Part shown: positions 1-7,726 of the stretch, piece after piece
How the letters are laid out: every line of letters starts with the position of its first letter
Numbering within the stretch: position 1 is the stretch's first letter
DNA from: Clostridium rhizosphaerae
Lineage (GTDB): Bacteria; Bacillota; Clostridia; Clostridiales; Clostridiaceae
DNA: 64,000 bases
NCBI RefSeq assembly: GCF_016765585.1
Contig: NZ_JAESWC010000018.1
Span: 372,001 to 436,000, forward strand
Reading direction: 5' to 3'
Notes under the pieces: generated by a model
The model's database searches: none
What the model saw: the letters and a program-made list of their open reading frames with translations, nothing else
Told to the model about the DNA's origin: nothing
Program-made: the position numbers and the translations under genes

Positions 1-172
1 AGCTTTTTTTAATGTCTTTATGAAACGTATCGATCCAACCCCAGTTATTAAAAGAATTATATTGAACAAGTGCAGTAACTTCAGCTCCCAGTTCAACTAA
101 CTTTTCTGTCAAATGACTTCCAATAAAACCTTCTGAACCGGTTACCAATACTTTTTTTCCTGATAAATTCAT
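1..172 (-). CDS. legB: LegB-like NAD-dependent nucleotide-sugar 4,6-dehydratase, N-terminal fragment (cut by window edge)
   Basis: Only the first 57 or so codons lie in the window; the gene continues off the left edge. The N-terminus carries the Rossmann glycine motif VTGSEGFIGSHLTE of extended short-chain dehydrogenases. It continues with a YNSFNNWGWID stretch that, from memory, is typical of LegB-type dehydratases. These act on nucleotide-GlcNAc early in legionaminic acid synthesis. The start is ATG at 172, with GGAGG about 11 nt upstream. It follows ptmE by 27 bp in the same direction, so it is probably cotranscribed, and legC/legH would be expected just outside the window. The family call is solid; the LegB call rests on the short N-terminal match and on context. 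Confidence 0.75.
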   Translation of the reverse strand, partial: MNLSGKKVLVTGSEGFIGSHLTEKLVELGAEVTALVQYNSFNNWGWIDTFHKDIKKS

Positions 173-199
173 TATTTTTTAATCCTCCGCGTTAGTTTA

Positions 200-1246
200 T
201 TAAAAATATTTCTTTATATCCTCATTAGCTTTATAATAGTCTTTTAACTGTCCTATATCCATCCAATACTCAAGTATAGGGTAACTTCCCACTTTATCCT
301 TGTTTTCTAAAACTTTGTTTATCAATTCAGTTATATCGAAATAATCATTCTCAGGTATATATTTAAGCGTATCCGGGCTAAGAACATATATACCGCCATT
401 TACATAAAAGTTCACTATTGGTTTTTCTTCTATTGACGTAACACATGTATCATCAATATTAAGGACTCCATACGGAATCTGAGTCTCATAGTTTCGAGCG
501 CCAATTGTCATCTTAAAATTATTTTGCTGATGATACTCAAGAAGTCTGTTAAAACAAACATTAGTAAGTATATCACCATTAATTACAAAAAAATCTTTAT
601 TTAAAAACTGTTCTGCAAGTTTTATTGCACCTGCAGTCCCCATTCTCTTATCTTCCCTAATATACTTTATAGATACTCCAAAATCAGAACCATCTCTAAA
701 ATAATTTTCTATGATTTCTGATTTATAATTTACAGATAGTAATATATTTTTATAACCCTTTATCTTGAATTGTTCAATTATAGTTTCAAGTATAGGTTTA
801 CCGCCAACTTTTAACATTGGCTTTGGCAAATCATTTGTTAAGGGTCTAAGTCTTGTTCCTAACCCTCCAGCCATAATTAATACGGGGTTATCCCTATAAA
901 CACTGAAATTATCATTATCTACTTCTAATAAATCTATAACTACATTGTACTGATCTATTATAGGTATAAACCTAATTTTATCATTCTTAAATATATTTTC
1001 TATATCTTTTTTATCATAATTATCAAGCAGATACTTACATTTCTTATTATAAATCTTTGTTATGGTTGATGAAGTACCGGCACCGTCGATAATAGCCCTT
1101 CTTATATCTCCATCTGTTATAGTTCCAATCAGTTCTTTATTATCACTTACAACTATAGCAATACCTTTTGCATTACTGTCTATTTTCTTAAGAGTTTCAA
1201 TTATAGTTGTTTGTTCTGTTACTAATAAATTATCTAAATACGCCAT
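200..1246 (-). CDS. ptmE: PtmE-like sugar-1-phosphate nucleotidyltransferase with N-terminal CBS domains
   Basis: This 348-residue protein has a CBS-domain pair at about residues 5-115 and a nucleotidyltransferase domain from about residue 120. The signature GGLGTRLRPL is at 127-136 and is followed by PKPMLKVGGKP. The CBS plus nucleotidyltransferase arrangement matches Campylobacter PtmE, a glucosamine-1-phosphate guanylyltransferase that makes the GDP-sugar precursor of legionaminic acid. The guanylyl specificity here is inferred from that architecture. The ATG at 1246 is preceded by AGGGGG. It sits between the FemAB-like gene (9-bp gap) and legB, consistent with one operon. The CBS module may sense a nucleotide and gate entry into the pathway. 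An alternative is a mannose-1-phosphate guanylyltransferase for another GDP-sugar. Confidence 0.82.
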   Translation of the reverse strand: MAYLDNLLVTEQTTIIETLKKIDSNAKGIAIVVSDNKELIGTITDGDIRRAIIDGAGTSSTITKIYNKKCKYLLDNYDKKDIENIFKNDKIRFIPIIDQYNVVIDLLEVDNDNFSVYRDNPVLIMAGGLGTRLRPLTNDLPKPMLKVGGKPILETIIEQFKIKGYKNILLSVNYKSEIIENYFRDGSDFGVSIKYIREDKRMGTAGAIKLAEQFLNKDFFVINGDILTNVCFNRLLEYHQQNNFKMTIGARNYETQIPYGVLNIDDTCVTSIEEKPIVNFYVNGGIYVLSPDTLKYIPENDYFDITELINKVLENKDKVGSYPILEYWMDIGQLKDYYKANEDIKKYF

Positions 1247-1255
1247 ATTAACCCC

Positions 1256-2287
1256 CTAAATCCTCATTTTGTACTGGAGTAATATACTTGCTTTTCTATT
1301 GTTTTTTTGTTCCCATTCATCTATTAGGAATTTATAGATACTCTTATTATGTATTCTTTTCCCTATATAGTAATCTGCCAGCTTATTTGAAAAACTGCTT
1401 TTAAACTTAAAAAGATTATCAGATTCGCTATTAGATAATCCTCCACCAAAATGCATCAATTTTGCATCAAGGCTGTGAGCTATTTTTATTGCTTCCCATA
1501 ATAACAAATTATTAGGTGCCAAATTCAAATACTCCTTCAAACTTCCAGCAAGATGATAATGAAAATATTCTCCGTAAATCATAAATATTGAAGATGCAAT
1601 AACTATATCCTTATACATAACATTCATTAGAGTAAAGTTATCATAGTTTTTTATATAGTTAAAATAGCCCTCATTAAAATAATAATAACTATCTGCGGAT
1701 ACTTTGTCCATAGTTAATTTATAGATATTTCTAAATGCTCTATACTCCTTGTTAACTATAACATTTAAACCATTTTTTTCTGCTTTCCTAATCATATTGC
1801 GGTTTTTACTCGTGATATCCTGCTCCCAGATACTATTTATATCTTTTTCTACATCTAAATACACTGTTTTTCTATTGTGAATTACTTCTATATTTTTTTT
1901 AAAAATAGAAAAATTATTTATAAGAGGATGAAATCTTATAAATTCAGCAACTATATTGTTTTTATTGCAATACTCTAAGAATGCATTTTCAAAATTACTT
2001 AAAAACTTTTCCTCTTTGGAATTAGAAATTGGGCCGCTATAACCATATACACTTTCAATATCATAATACTCTACTGTTAATGCATATCCTTTAATCTCAT
2101 TCATTATAAAAGGATACATTGCTATAGATGAATCTTCTCTATAAACAAAGCACAGTGCTTTTCCATCACCATTTTCCTCATGAAGCCTATGATACTCTTT
2201 AGTAAAATATATATCAATTTCTGACGGCTTGAAGCATTTTAAATATTCATTCCATTTATCCGATTTTGTTGAAAGAACCTCAACCAC
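1256..2287 (-). CDS. FemAB/GNAT-fold (acetyltransf_6-like) acyl or aminoacyl transferase
   Basis: This 343-residue soluble protein resembles the FemAB / BioF2-like GNAT group. Its features are an N-terminal half ending in a YDIESVYGYSGP segment, a central KNRNMIRKAEKNGL stretch, and a C-terminal half with PNNLLLWEAIKIAHS followed by MHFGGGL. Family members transfer amino acids from aminoacyl-tRNA to peptidoglycan precursors, or transfer acyl groups. The gene lies between a PLP-fold gene (43-bp gap) and ptmE (9-bp gap) inside the legionaminic cassette, so a role in N-acylating or aminoacylating the sugar is plausible but inferred. The start is GTG at 2287, with a rather distant AAAGG. There is no signal peptide or membrane segment. 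The exact substrate cannot be read from sequence. Confidence 0.6.
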   Translation of the reverse strand: MVEVLSTKSDKWNEYLKCFKPSEIDIYFTKEYHRLHEENGDGKALCFVYREDSSIAMYPFIMNEIKGYALTVEYYDIESVYGYSGPISNSKEEKFLSNFENAFLEYCNKNNIVAEFIRFHPLINNFSIFKKNIEVIHNRKTVYLDVEKDINSIWEQDITSKNRNMIRKAEKNGLNVIVNKEYRAFRNIYKLTMDKVSADSYYYFNEGYFNYIKNYDNFTLMNVMYKDIVIASSIFMIYGEYFHYHLAGSLKEYLNLAPNNLLLWEAIKIAHSLDAKLMHFGGGLSNSESDNLFKFKSSFSNKLADYYIGKRIHNKSIYKFLIDEWEQKNNRKASILLQYKMRI

Positions 2288-2330
2288 ATCAATCAGCGCC
2301 TTTCCTTTATATTTCCAAATTTTATATATT

Positions 2331-3398
2331 CTAGGTTAAAGCTAAAGAAATATTGGCTATAACCCTATTTAAATCTTCAAAGTCATATCTGTGGTCAATA
2401 GGTATCATTAGAATATTCTCAGATAAATATTTATTATCATAAAAACTATTTCCGAAAAAATTTATTTCACTAATATTCCAATGTACTGGACAAAATATAT
2501 TCTTTGATGCCAAAAATTTTCTTATTTTATTTCTGTCTTTAACTAATATTGGAATACCTAATGGAACATTATCAGATATTTGATTTGTATTATATAAAAT
2601 TTTAACTTTATCTGTCCCAATAAGTTTGTTATATACATATCTATAATTCTCAATTCTTTTTCGTGAAATATATGCTTCGTCAACTTTGCTGAGCATATAT
2701 TTAGAATTGTTGTCCAGTCCAATTATCTTATCTCTATTATAATATTCTTCTTCGGCAAGTCTAAACAATTCGAGAAAATCATCTTCTTTTCCTATATTGT
2801 AATTATTATATAAAGATTTATTCATTCTAGCTGTATTGATAATCTCATAATAATCATCTTTACCCCAACAATAATTACTCACATTTTTGCAAAGAACAAT
2901 GCTTCCATCTATAGGCAGGAATTTCCTGTAGCTGTTAAACACGTAATCCCCAATAAACTTTTTTTTATTAAACCAAAACATTTGGACAGCATCTTCAATA
3001 ATTTTTATACCTTCCAGCTTGCATTGATTCATAAAATCAAATGTTTCTTTATTGTTGTAAAACCCAAAATAATCAATAAAAAAAATAGCTTTAGGAGAAT
3101 ACTTGCTTATTTTATACCTTAAATTATCCAAATCTATTGATAAATCACTTCGAACATTATAAAATTCGTATTTAATATTCTTTTCTATTAGAGGATATAG
3201 AATTGAAGGACATAAATAAGAGGGCATAAGAATAAAATCAGAACTACTAAAATTAATATCTTCAATTATAAATCGAATTGCGCTTTGTCCTCCACTTAAA
3301 AGCACTGCATTTAAATCTTTGAAATTATCATTATTCTTTTTAAACATCTCTAACGTAAACCAGTGCTCACCGCCAATTGCTTTTATATATCCTTCCAT
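2331..3398 (-). CDS. Divergent DegT/DnrJ-type PLP-fold protein
   Basis: This 355-residue protein has fold-type I aminotransferase landmarks of the DegT family. SGGQSAIRF at about 35-43 is the phosphate-binding region. EDAVQ at 135-139 supplies the Asp for the pyridine nitrogen. NSYRKFLPIDGS contains Lys159 as the likely Schiff-base lysine. It is clearly diverged from the two ordinary DegT enzymes at 9.7-12 kb: the usual Ser/Thr-Lys context is replaced by Arg-Lys. It may aminate a keto-sugar, or have lost that activity. The ATG at 3398 overlaps the end of legI by 16 bp, so it is translationally coupled to the legionaminic genes. The next gene is the FemAB-like transferase. The family call is good; the substrate is unknown. 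Confidence 0.65.
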   Translation of the reverse strand: MEGYIKAIGGEHWFTLEMFKKNNDNFKDLNAVLLSGGQSAIRFIIEDINFSSSDFILMPSYLCPSILYPLIEKNIKYEFYNVRSDLSIDLDNLRYKISKYSPKAIFFIDYFGFYNNKETFDFMNQCKLEGIKIIEDAVQMFWFNKKKFIGDYVFNSYRKFLPIDGSIVLCKNVSNYCWGKDDYYEIINTARMNKSLYNNYNIGKEDDFLELFRLAEEEYYNRDKIIGLDNNSKYMLSKVDEAYISRKRIENYRYVYNKLIGTDKVKILYNTNQISDNVPLGIPILVKDRNKIRKFLASKNIFCPVHWNISEINFFGNSFYDNKYLSENILMIPIDHRYDFEDLNRVIANISLALT

Positions 3399-4387
3399 GT
3401 TATTAACTCATCCTCTTTTATATCACGATTCAGCTTTCTTCCTATAATATTTTCAGCAAGTTCAGGTTTAATACCATTACCCGGCCTTTTAAAGGTTATC
3501 ATCTTCTCTTCTACTAAAGTACCTTTTTTGAGATCAAAAGCAGCTACTATACTTCTTCTCGCATTTACTATAATCTTTTTCTCTCTTTCAGTAGGTTCTT
3601 TTATACCGCTGCCTAGAAGAGCTTCGGTATTTCTTATTGCCCTCACGAATTCCTTCAATTCCTCTGGATCTAAAGAAGCTTTATGGTCTGGCCCCTCCAT
3701 ACTCTTATCTAAAGTGAAATGTTTTTCTATTACATCTGCACCTAATGCAACGGCAGCTACTGCAGCTTCTATCCCTAAAGTATGGTCAGAGTACCCAACC
3801 GGAAGCTTAAAAGCATTTCTTAATGTAATCATTGCATTTAGGTTAACATCTTTATATTCTGTAGGGTAATCTGTTGTAGCATGCAAAAGTGTTATTTCCT
3901 TATTTCCACTAGAATATATAGTATTCACTGCTCTTTCTACTTCACCTAGGTTGCTCATTCCAGTAGACAATATTATTGGAATTTTCTTTTCTGCTATTTT
4001 TTTTAGATATTGAATATTTGTTATTTCAGTAGATCCTACTTTTATGATGGGAAGCTTTAAGCTTACTAAAAAGTCTAAGCTATCTTCATCATCTGGAGTA
4101 GATAAAAATAATATGCCCTTTTGCATGCAATACTCCTGAAGCTCTTTAAAATCATCAAATGATAACTCTAATTTCTTTATCATATCAAATTGAGATTCAT
4201 CAGTTTTAGTGTTTTCATTTTGATACTCAGCTTTTTGCGCAAATTTGCCAACTATTTTTTCAGTCTTAAAAGTTTGAAATTTTACAGCATCCACATTTGC
4301 CTCTTTTGCAGCATCAATTAACTTTTTAGCGAGATTAATATCACCATTATGATTTACGCCTGCCTCTGCAATTATAAAAACTGACAT
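3383..4387 (-). CDS. legI: N,N'-diacetyllegionaminate synthase (NeuB/LegI family)
   Basis: LegI-type synthases condense phosphoenolpyruvate with the 6-carbon 2,4-diacetamido sugar to make the nonulosonic acid. The N-terminal TIM-barrel begins with FIIAEAGVNHNGD and contains VKFQTFKTE, LSTGMSNLGE and GYSDHTLG. The C-terminal 60 residues form the SAF (antifreeze-like) domain (RSIVAAFDLKKGT, then RPGNGIKP). From ATG at 4387 the protein is 334 residues, the usual family length. I chose this ATG over the in-frame TTG at 4402 because GGAG lies 9 nt before it. It follows legG almost immediately. Sialic acid synthase is the alternative; the neighbouring ptmE and legB-like genes favour legionaminic acid. 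Confidence 0.85.
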   Translation of the reverse strand: MSVFIIAEAGVNHNGDINLAKKLIDAAKEANVDAVKFQTFKTEKIVGKFAQKAEYQNENTKTDESQFDMIKKLELSFDDFKELQEYCMQKGILFLSTPDDEDSLDFLVSLKLPIIKVGSTEITNIQYLKKIAEKKIPIILSTGMSNLGEVERAVNTIYSSGNKEITLLHATTDYPTEYKDVNLNAMITLRNAFKLPVGYSDHTLGIEAAVAAVALGADVIEKHFTLDKSMEGPDHKASLDPEELKEFVRAIRNTEALLGSGIKEPTEREKKIIVNARRSIVAAFDLKKGTLVEEKMITFKRPGNGIKPELAENIIGRKLNRDIKEDELITWKDI

Positions 4388-4392
4388 TTTAC

Positions 4393-5544
4393 TCATCTCC
4401 AAATCAATCTTTTTTTCATAAGTTTCTCATCTATGTTAATTTTCTTTAATATGTCTACTATGTCCTTGCTGGTATTTCCCTCTCCATACAAACTCTTTAC
4501 GTTTCTTGTCCTTGCTATAAACTCATCACTTAATGCTAACCTTATGGATCTAATTATTTCATCAGAGGAATAACTACTTTGTATAATATTATTAGCCATC
4601 AGTCTTCCCTTTTGCCTGTTTCCAATATTAATAACAGGTACTTTCAATAGAGGTGCCTCAACAATTGCACTTGAAGAGTTTCCCACTACCGCACCGCATA
4701 ATCTTAGAACACTTAAATATCTTCTAACTCCTAAATTTTCGTATAAATGTACTTTATGGCTAGTTGCTTGAAATTTTTTTAGCTCATTTATTATATATTT
4801 CCCACCATTATCACTGTTAGGAAATGTTATTAGAAGTTTTCTATCTGTTTCTTTTAATGCCTTTAACAAGTTTTCAACTTGATAATGCAGTTGGTCAATC
4901 TCAAGCGTTACTGGATGAAAAGTTACAAGTAAAGTGTCCTTGTCAATCTCTATACCTAGGTCTTCTTTAAGTTCTTCCTGGGATAGAAATTTTGTATTCT
5001 TAACATTTTCTATCCCAGGATCACCTACATTAAAGACTCTCCAGCTTTCCTCTCCCATTCTAATAATATTATCAGCATAAGCCTCGGCTCCAGGGAAATG
5101 AATATGTGCCATTTTAGTTATGCTGTGGCGTATTTGTTCATCCATAGCACCTTCCGTAATTTCTCCCCCTGATATATGGGCTATAGGAATGTTCATAGCC
5201 ATAGCTACAGAGGTAGCTGCAAAAATTTCATACCTATCGCCAAGGATTAACAACAAATCAGGTTTAAGCCTGCTAAAGGTTTGAGATAACCCAAGCATTG
5301 CAATGCCCATAGCCTTTGATATTGCCTGTTTGTTATTGGACTCCATCAATATATCTATTTCATCACTAATTTCAAAACTGTCTTTTCGAATTTCTTCTAC
5401 GGTATACCCATACTCAGTTGATAAATGAGTACCGGTTACAATTAATTGAAGTTCTAGCTCTGTATCCTCTTTAATTCTTCTTATTATATTCTTTAATAGT
5501 CCATACTCTGCCCTAGTACCCGTTACTACTGCTATCTTGCGCAT
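4393..5544 (-). CDS. legG: Hydrolysing UDP-sugar 2-epimerase (NeuC/LegG family)
   Basis: LegG/NeuC enzymes invert C2 and release UDP, giving the free 6-carbon sugar used by LegI. The 383-residue protein starts with RKIAVVTGTRAEYGLLKNI and contains LGDRYEIFAA, HISGGEITEGAMDEQIRH and GNSSSAIVEAP, all typical of the hydrolysing GT-B-like epimerases. ATG at 5544 follows GGAG. Its 5' end overlaps legF by 32 bp and its 3' end almost touches legI, a tightly coupled legF-legG-legI order. The family is certain. The choice between NeuC (ManNAc-forming) and LegG (2,4-diacetamido sugar) depends on context. Confidence 0.87.
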   Translation of the reverse strand: MRKIAVVTGTRAEYGLLKNIIRRIKEDTELELQLIVTGTHLSTEYGYTVEEIRKDSFEISDEIDILMESNNKQAISKAMGIAMLGLSQTFSRLKPDLLLILGDRYEIFAATSVAMAMNIPIAHISGGEITEGAMDEQIRHSITKMAHIHFPGAEAYADNIIRMGEESWRVFNVGDPGIENVKNTKFLSQEELKEDLGIEIDKDTLLVTFHPVTLEIDQLHYQVENLLKALKETDRKLLITFPNSDNGGKYIINELKKFQATSHKVHLYENLGVRRYLSVLRLCGAVVGNSSSAIVEAPLLKVPVINIGNRQKGRLMANNIIQSSYSSDEIIRSIRLALSDEFIARTRNVKSLYGEGNTSKDIVDILKKINIDEKLMKKRLIWR

Positions 5545-6250
5545 TTTTAATCTCCCTATTATGTAATAATGCTTCCGCTAAGCAAAAATCAATTTCATCA
5601 TCAATATCCACCGAATCAGAATTATTCATAATATAACCTGTAATATTATCCGGCTCTAAAGTTCCTTTTTCCAGGAAAACCTCTGTCTTAATTAAATATA
5701 CCGCTCCATTTAATCTATATATCTTAGGGAGTTCCTGGCGCCTAACTATATTTTTACCTTCCGGAATAAAGTATTCTAATTTATCTCCATCAAAAATGTT
5801 AGTCCAGTATGGATTAACCTCCACTTCGCATACAGATACTGCGGCATCCTTATCAGTTTCGAAGAGTTTTTGTATCGTTCCATCTATATCTTTGCTGCTT
5901 CTCAAAGGTGAAGTGCACTGAAGTACGCAAATTAAATCAGGTTTATAGCCTTCATTTTCCTTTAGCCATACAACAGCATGCTTTAATGCTTCAACCGTAG
6001 ATGAATTATCACCTGATAGTTCATCTGGCCTTATGAAGGGAACCTCCGCTCCACAATCTTTACTTATTTGTGCAATTTCTAAATCATCAGTTGATACTAT
6101 TACTCTATCTACAAACTTACTCTTTTTAGCCGCTTGAATAGTATATGAAATTAATGGTTTTCCATTCAGTAATTTTATATTTTTTCTTGGCAGCCCTTTA
6201 GACCCGCCTCTTGCAGGTATAATTACAAGTATCTTCTTGCTATCGATCAA
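5513..6250 (-). CDS. legF: CMP-nonulosonic acid cytidylyltransferase (NeuA/LegF family)
   Basis: This enzyme activates the finished nine-carbon sugar with CTP. The 245-residue protein opens with KILVIIPARGGSKGLPRKN, the CTP-binding signature of acylneuraminate cytidylyltransferases. It continues with RVIVSTDDLEIA, QCTSPLRSSKDID and NGAVYLIKTEVF. The start codon is TTG at 6250, supported by GGAAG 7 nt upstream; no in-frame ATG precedes these motifs. The 3' end overlaps legG by 32 bp. It is the first gene of the nonulosonic cassette and lies 92 bp downstream of the UDP-sugar dehydrogenase. Confidence 0.88.
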   Translation of the reverse strand: MIDSKKILVIIPARGGSKGLPRKNIKLLNGKPLISYTIQAAKKSKFVDRVIVSTDDLEIAQISKDCGAEVPFIRPDELSGDNSSTVEALKHAVVWLKENEGYKPDLICVLQCTSPLRSSKDIDGTIQKLFETDKDAAVSVCEVEVNPYWTNIFDGDKLEYFIPEGKNIVRRQELPKIYRLNGAVYLIKTEVFLEKGTLEPDNITGYIMNNSDSVDIDDEIDFCLAEALLHNREIKNAQDSSSNGY

Positions 6251-6342
6251 AATCCCACTTCCTTAAAGTATTATGTAGTAATCAAACTTATATTTATCCA
6301 TAATATTTTTACAGGATAAATCAAAGATTTATCCTGTAACCA

Positions 6343-7659
6343 TTATAGCTTATTAATTTTTTCTCTATTATTCTTAACACCCTTAGTTGCATTTCTAGTA
6401 TCATAAATTATTTTCGCCCTGTCAACAATTTCCTGATACTCATAACAACTATGATTAGTTGTTATAATAACAATATCAGCTGAATCAATTTCAGTTCTCC
6501 AGTCTATAGATTTATATTCAGTACCATTGTGCTTAAAGCTTGGAATAAAAGGGTCATTGTAAGATATAATAGCACCATTCTTCTCAAGATGCTCAATAAC
6601 CTTTAATGCAGGTGATTCTCTCATATCATCAATATCATTCTTGTAAGCAGCTCCCATAAGCAGAACTCTTGATCCATTCAATGCTTTTCTATCTTTATTT
6701 AAAAGCTTCATAGCATTTTCAACAACAAATTCAGGCATATAGTCATTTATTTCTGCAGAGGTTTCAATTAATCTTGTATGATAATCATATTCTTTAGCTT
6801 TCCATGATAAGTATGAAGGATCTAATGGAATGCAGTGTCCACCAAGACCAGGTCCTGGATAAAATGCCATAAATCCGTACGGTTTAGTTTTAGCTGCATC
6901 TATAACTTCCCATACATCAATACCCATTTTTTTACATAATATAGCCATTTCATTTGCCAATGCTATATTTATATTTCTAAAAGTATTTTCAAGTATTTTT
7001 TCCATTTCCGCAACTGCTGGTGAAGATACTTCCATAATATCGCTTTCTAACACATTTCTATATAATGTAGCTGCAACTTCTGTACATTCAGGAGTACATC
7101 CACCTACTACCTTTGGAGTATTCTTAGTTTTAAACTGTTTATTTCCTGGATCCACTCTCTCAGGGGAAAATGCTAAGAAGAAATCAATTCCGCATTTCAA
7201 TCCTGTTTCTTCTAATATGGGCTTTAATACCTCTTCAGTAGTTCCAGGATATGTTGTGCTTTCCAGTACAACCAGCATACCCCTGTGCAAATACTTTGCA
7301 ACACTCCTAGATGAATTTACAACATAGGACAAGTCTGGTTGCTTGTACTTATCTAAAGGTGTAGGCACGCAAATAGAAACTGCGTCAACTTCGCCTACAA
7401 AACTAAAGTCAGTGGTTGCCTTTAGTTTATTTAATTTAACAAGATTTTTCAAATCCTCATCAACTATATCACCGATGTAGTTCTCTCCATTATTAACTTG
7501 TTCAACTTTGCTTGCTTGAACATCGAAGCCAATAACATTGTAACCAGCCTTAGCCTTTTCTACTGCAAGTGGGAGTCCAACATATCCAAGACCAACAACC
7601 CCTAACTTAGCAGTCCTATTTTTTAATTTTAACATTAGTTCTTCTTTTAATTGAGACAT
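6343..7659 (-). CDS. UDP-N-acetyl-hexosamine 6-dehydrogenase (WbpA/WecC family)
   Basis: This 438-residue member of the UDP-glucose/GDP-mannose dehydrogenase family oxidises C6 of a UDP-sugar to a uronic acid. It has the N-terminal NAD motif VVGLGYVGLPLAVEKA, an ESTTYPGTTEE segment, and the catalytic-Cys segment GPGLGGHCIPLDPSYLSWKA. The latter form is typical of the WbpA/TviB branch that acts on UDP-GlcNAc or UDP-GalNAc. The C-terminal domain has MGAAYKNDIDDMRESPA. ATG at 7659 follows AGGAGGG. The product could feed the WbpE-like aminotransferase at 10.9-12 kb in a GlcNAc(3NAc)A-type route, but no WbpB oxidase or WbpD acetyltransferase gene is visible here. Confidence 0.83.
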   Translation of the reverse strand: MSQLKEELMLKLKNRTAKLGVVGLGYVGLPLAVEKAKAGYNVIGFDVQASKVEQVNNGENYIGDIVDEDLKNLVKLNKLKATTDFSFVGEVDAVSICVPTPLDKYKQPDLSYVVNSSRSVAKYLHRGMLVVLESTTYPGTTEEVLKPILEETGLKCGIDFFLAFSPERVDPGNKQFKTKNTPKVVGGCTPECTEVAATLYRNVLESDIMEVSSPAVAEMEKILENTFRNINIALANEMAILCKKMGIDVWEVIDAAKTKPYGFMAFYPGPGLGGHCIPLDPSYLSWKAKEYDYHTRLIETSAEINDYMPEFVVENAMKLLNKDRKALNGSRVLLMGAAYKNDIDDMRESPALKVIEHLEKNGAIISYNDPFIPSFKHNGTEYKSIDWRTEIDSADIVIITTNHSCYEYQEIVDRAKIIYDTRNATKGVKNNREKINKL

Positions 7660-7726
7660 AATAATTCCCTCCTGTACTCACTAGTGTACATACTTTTTAG
7701 ATCTTTAAAATACTCTTGTTACAATT

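Noticed and set aside
3363-3869. A 168-codon plus-strand open frame
   Set aside because: Antisense to legI, with hydrophobic low-complexity translation; no independent support.
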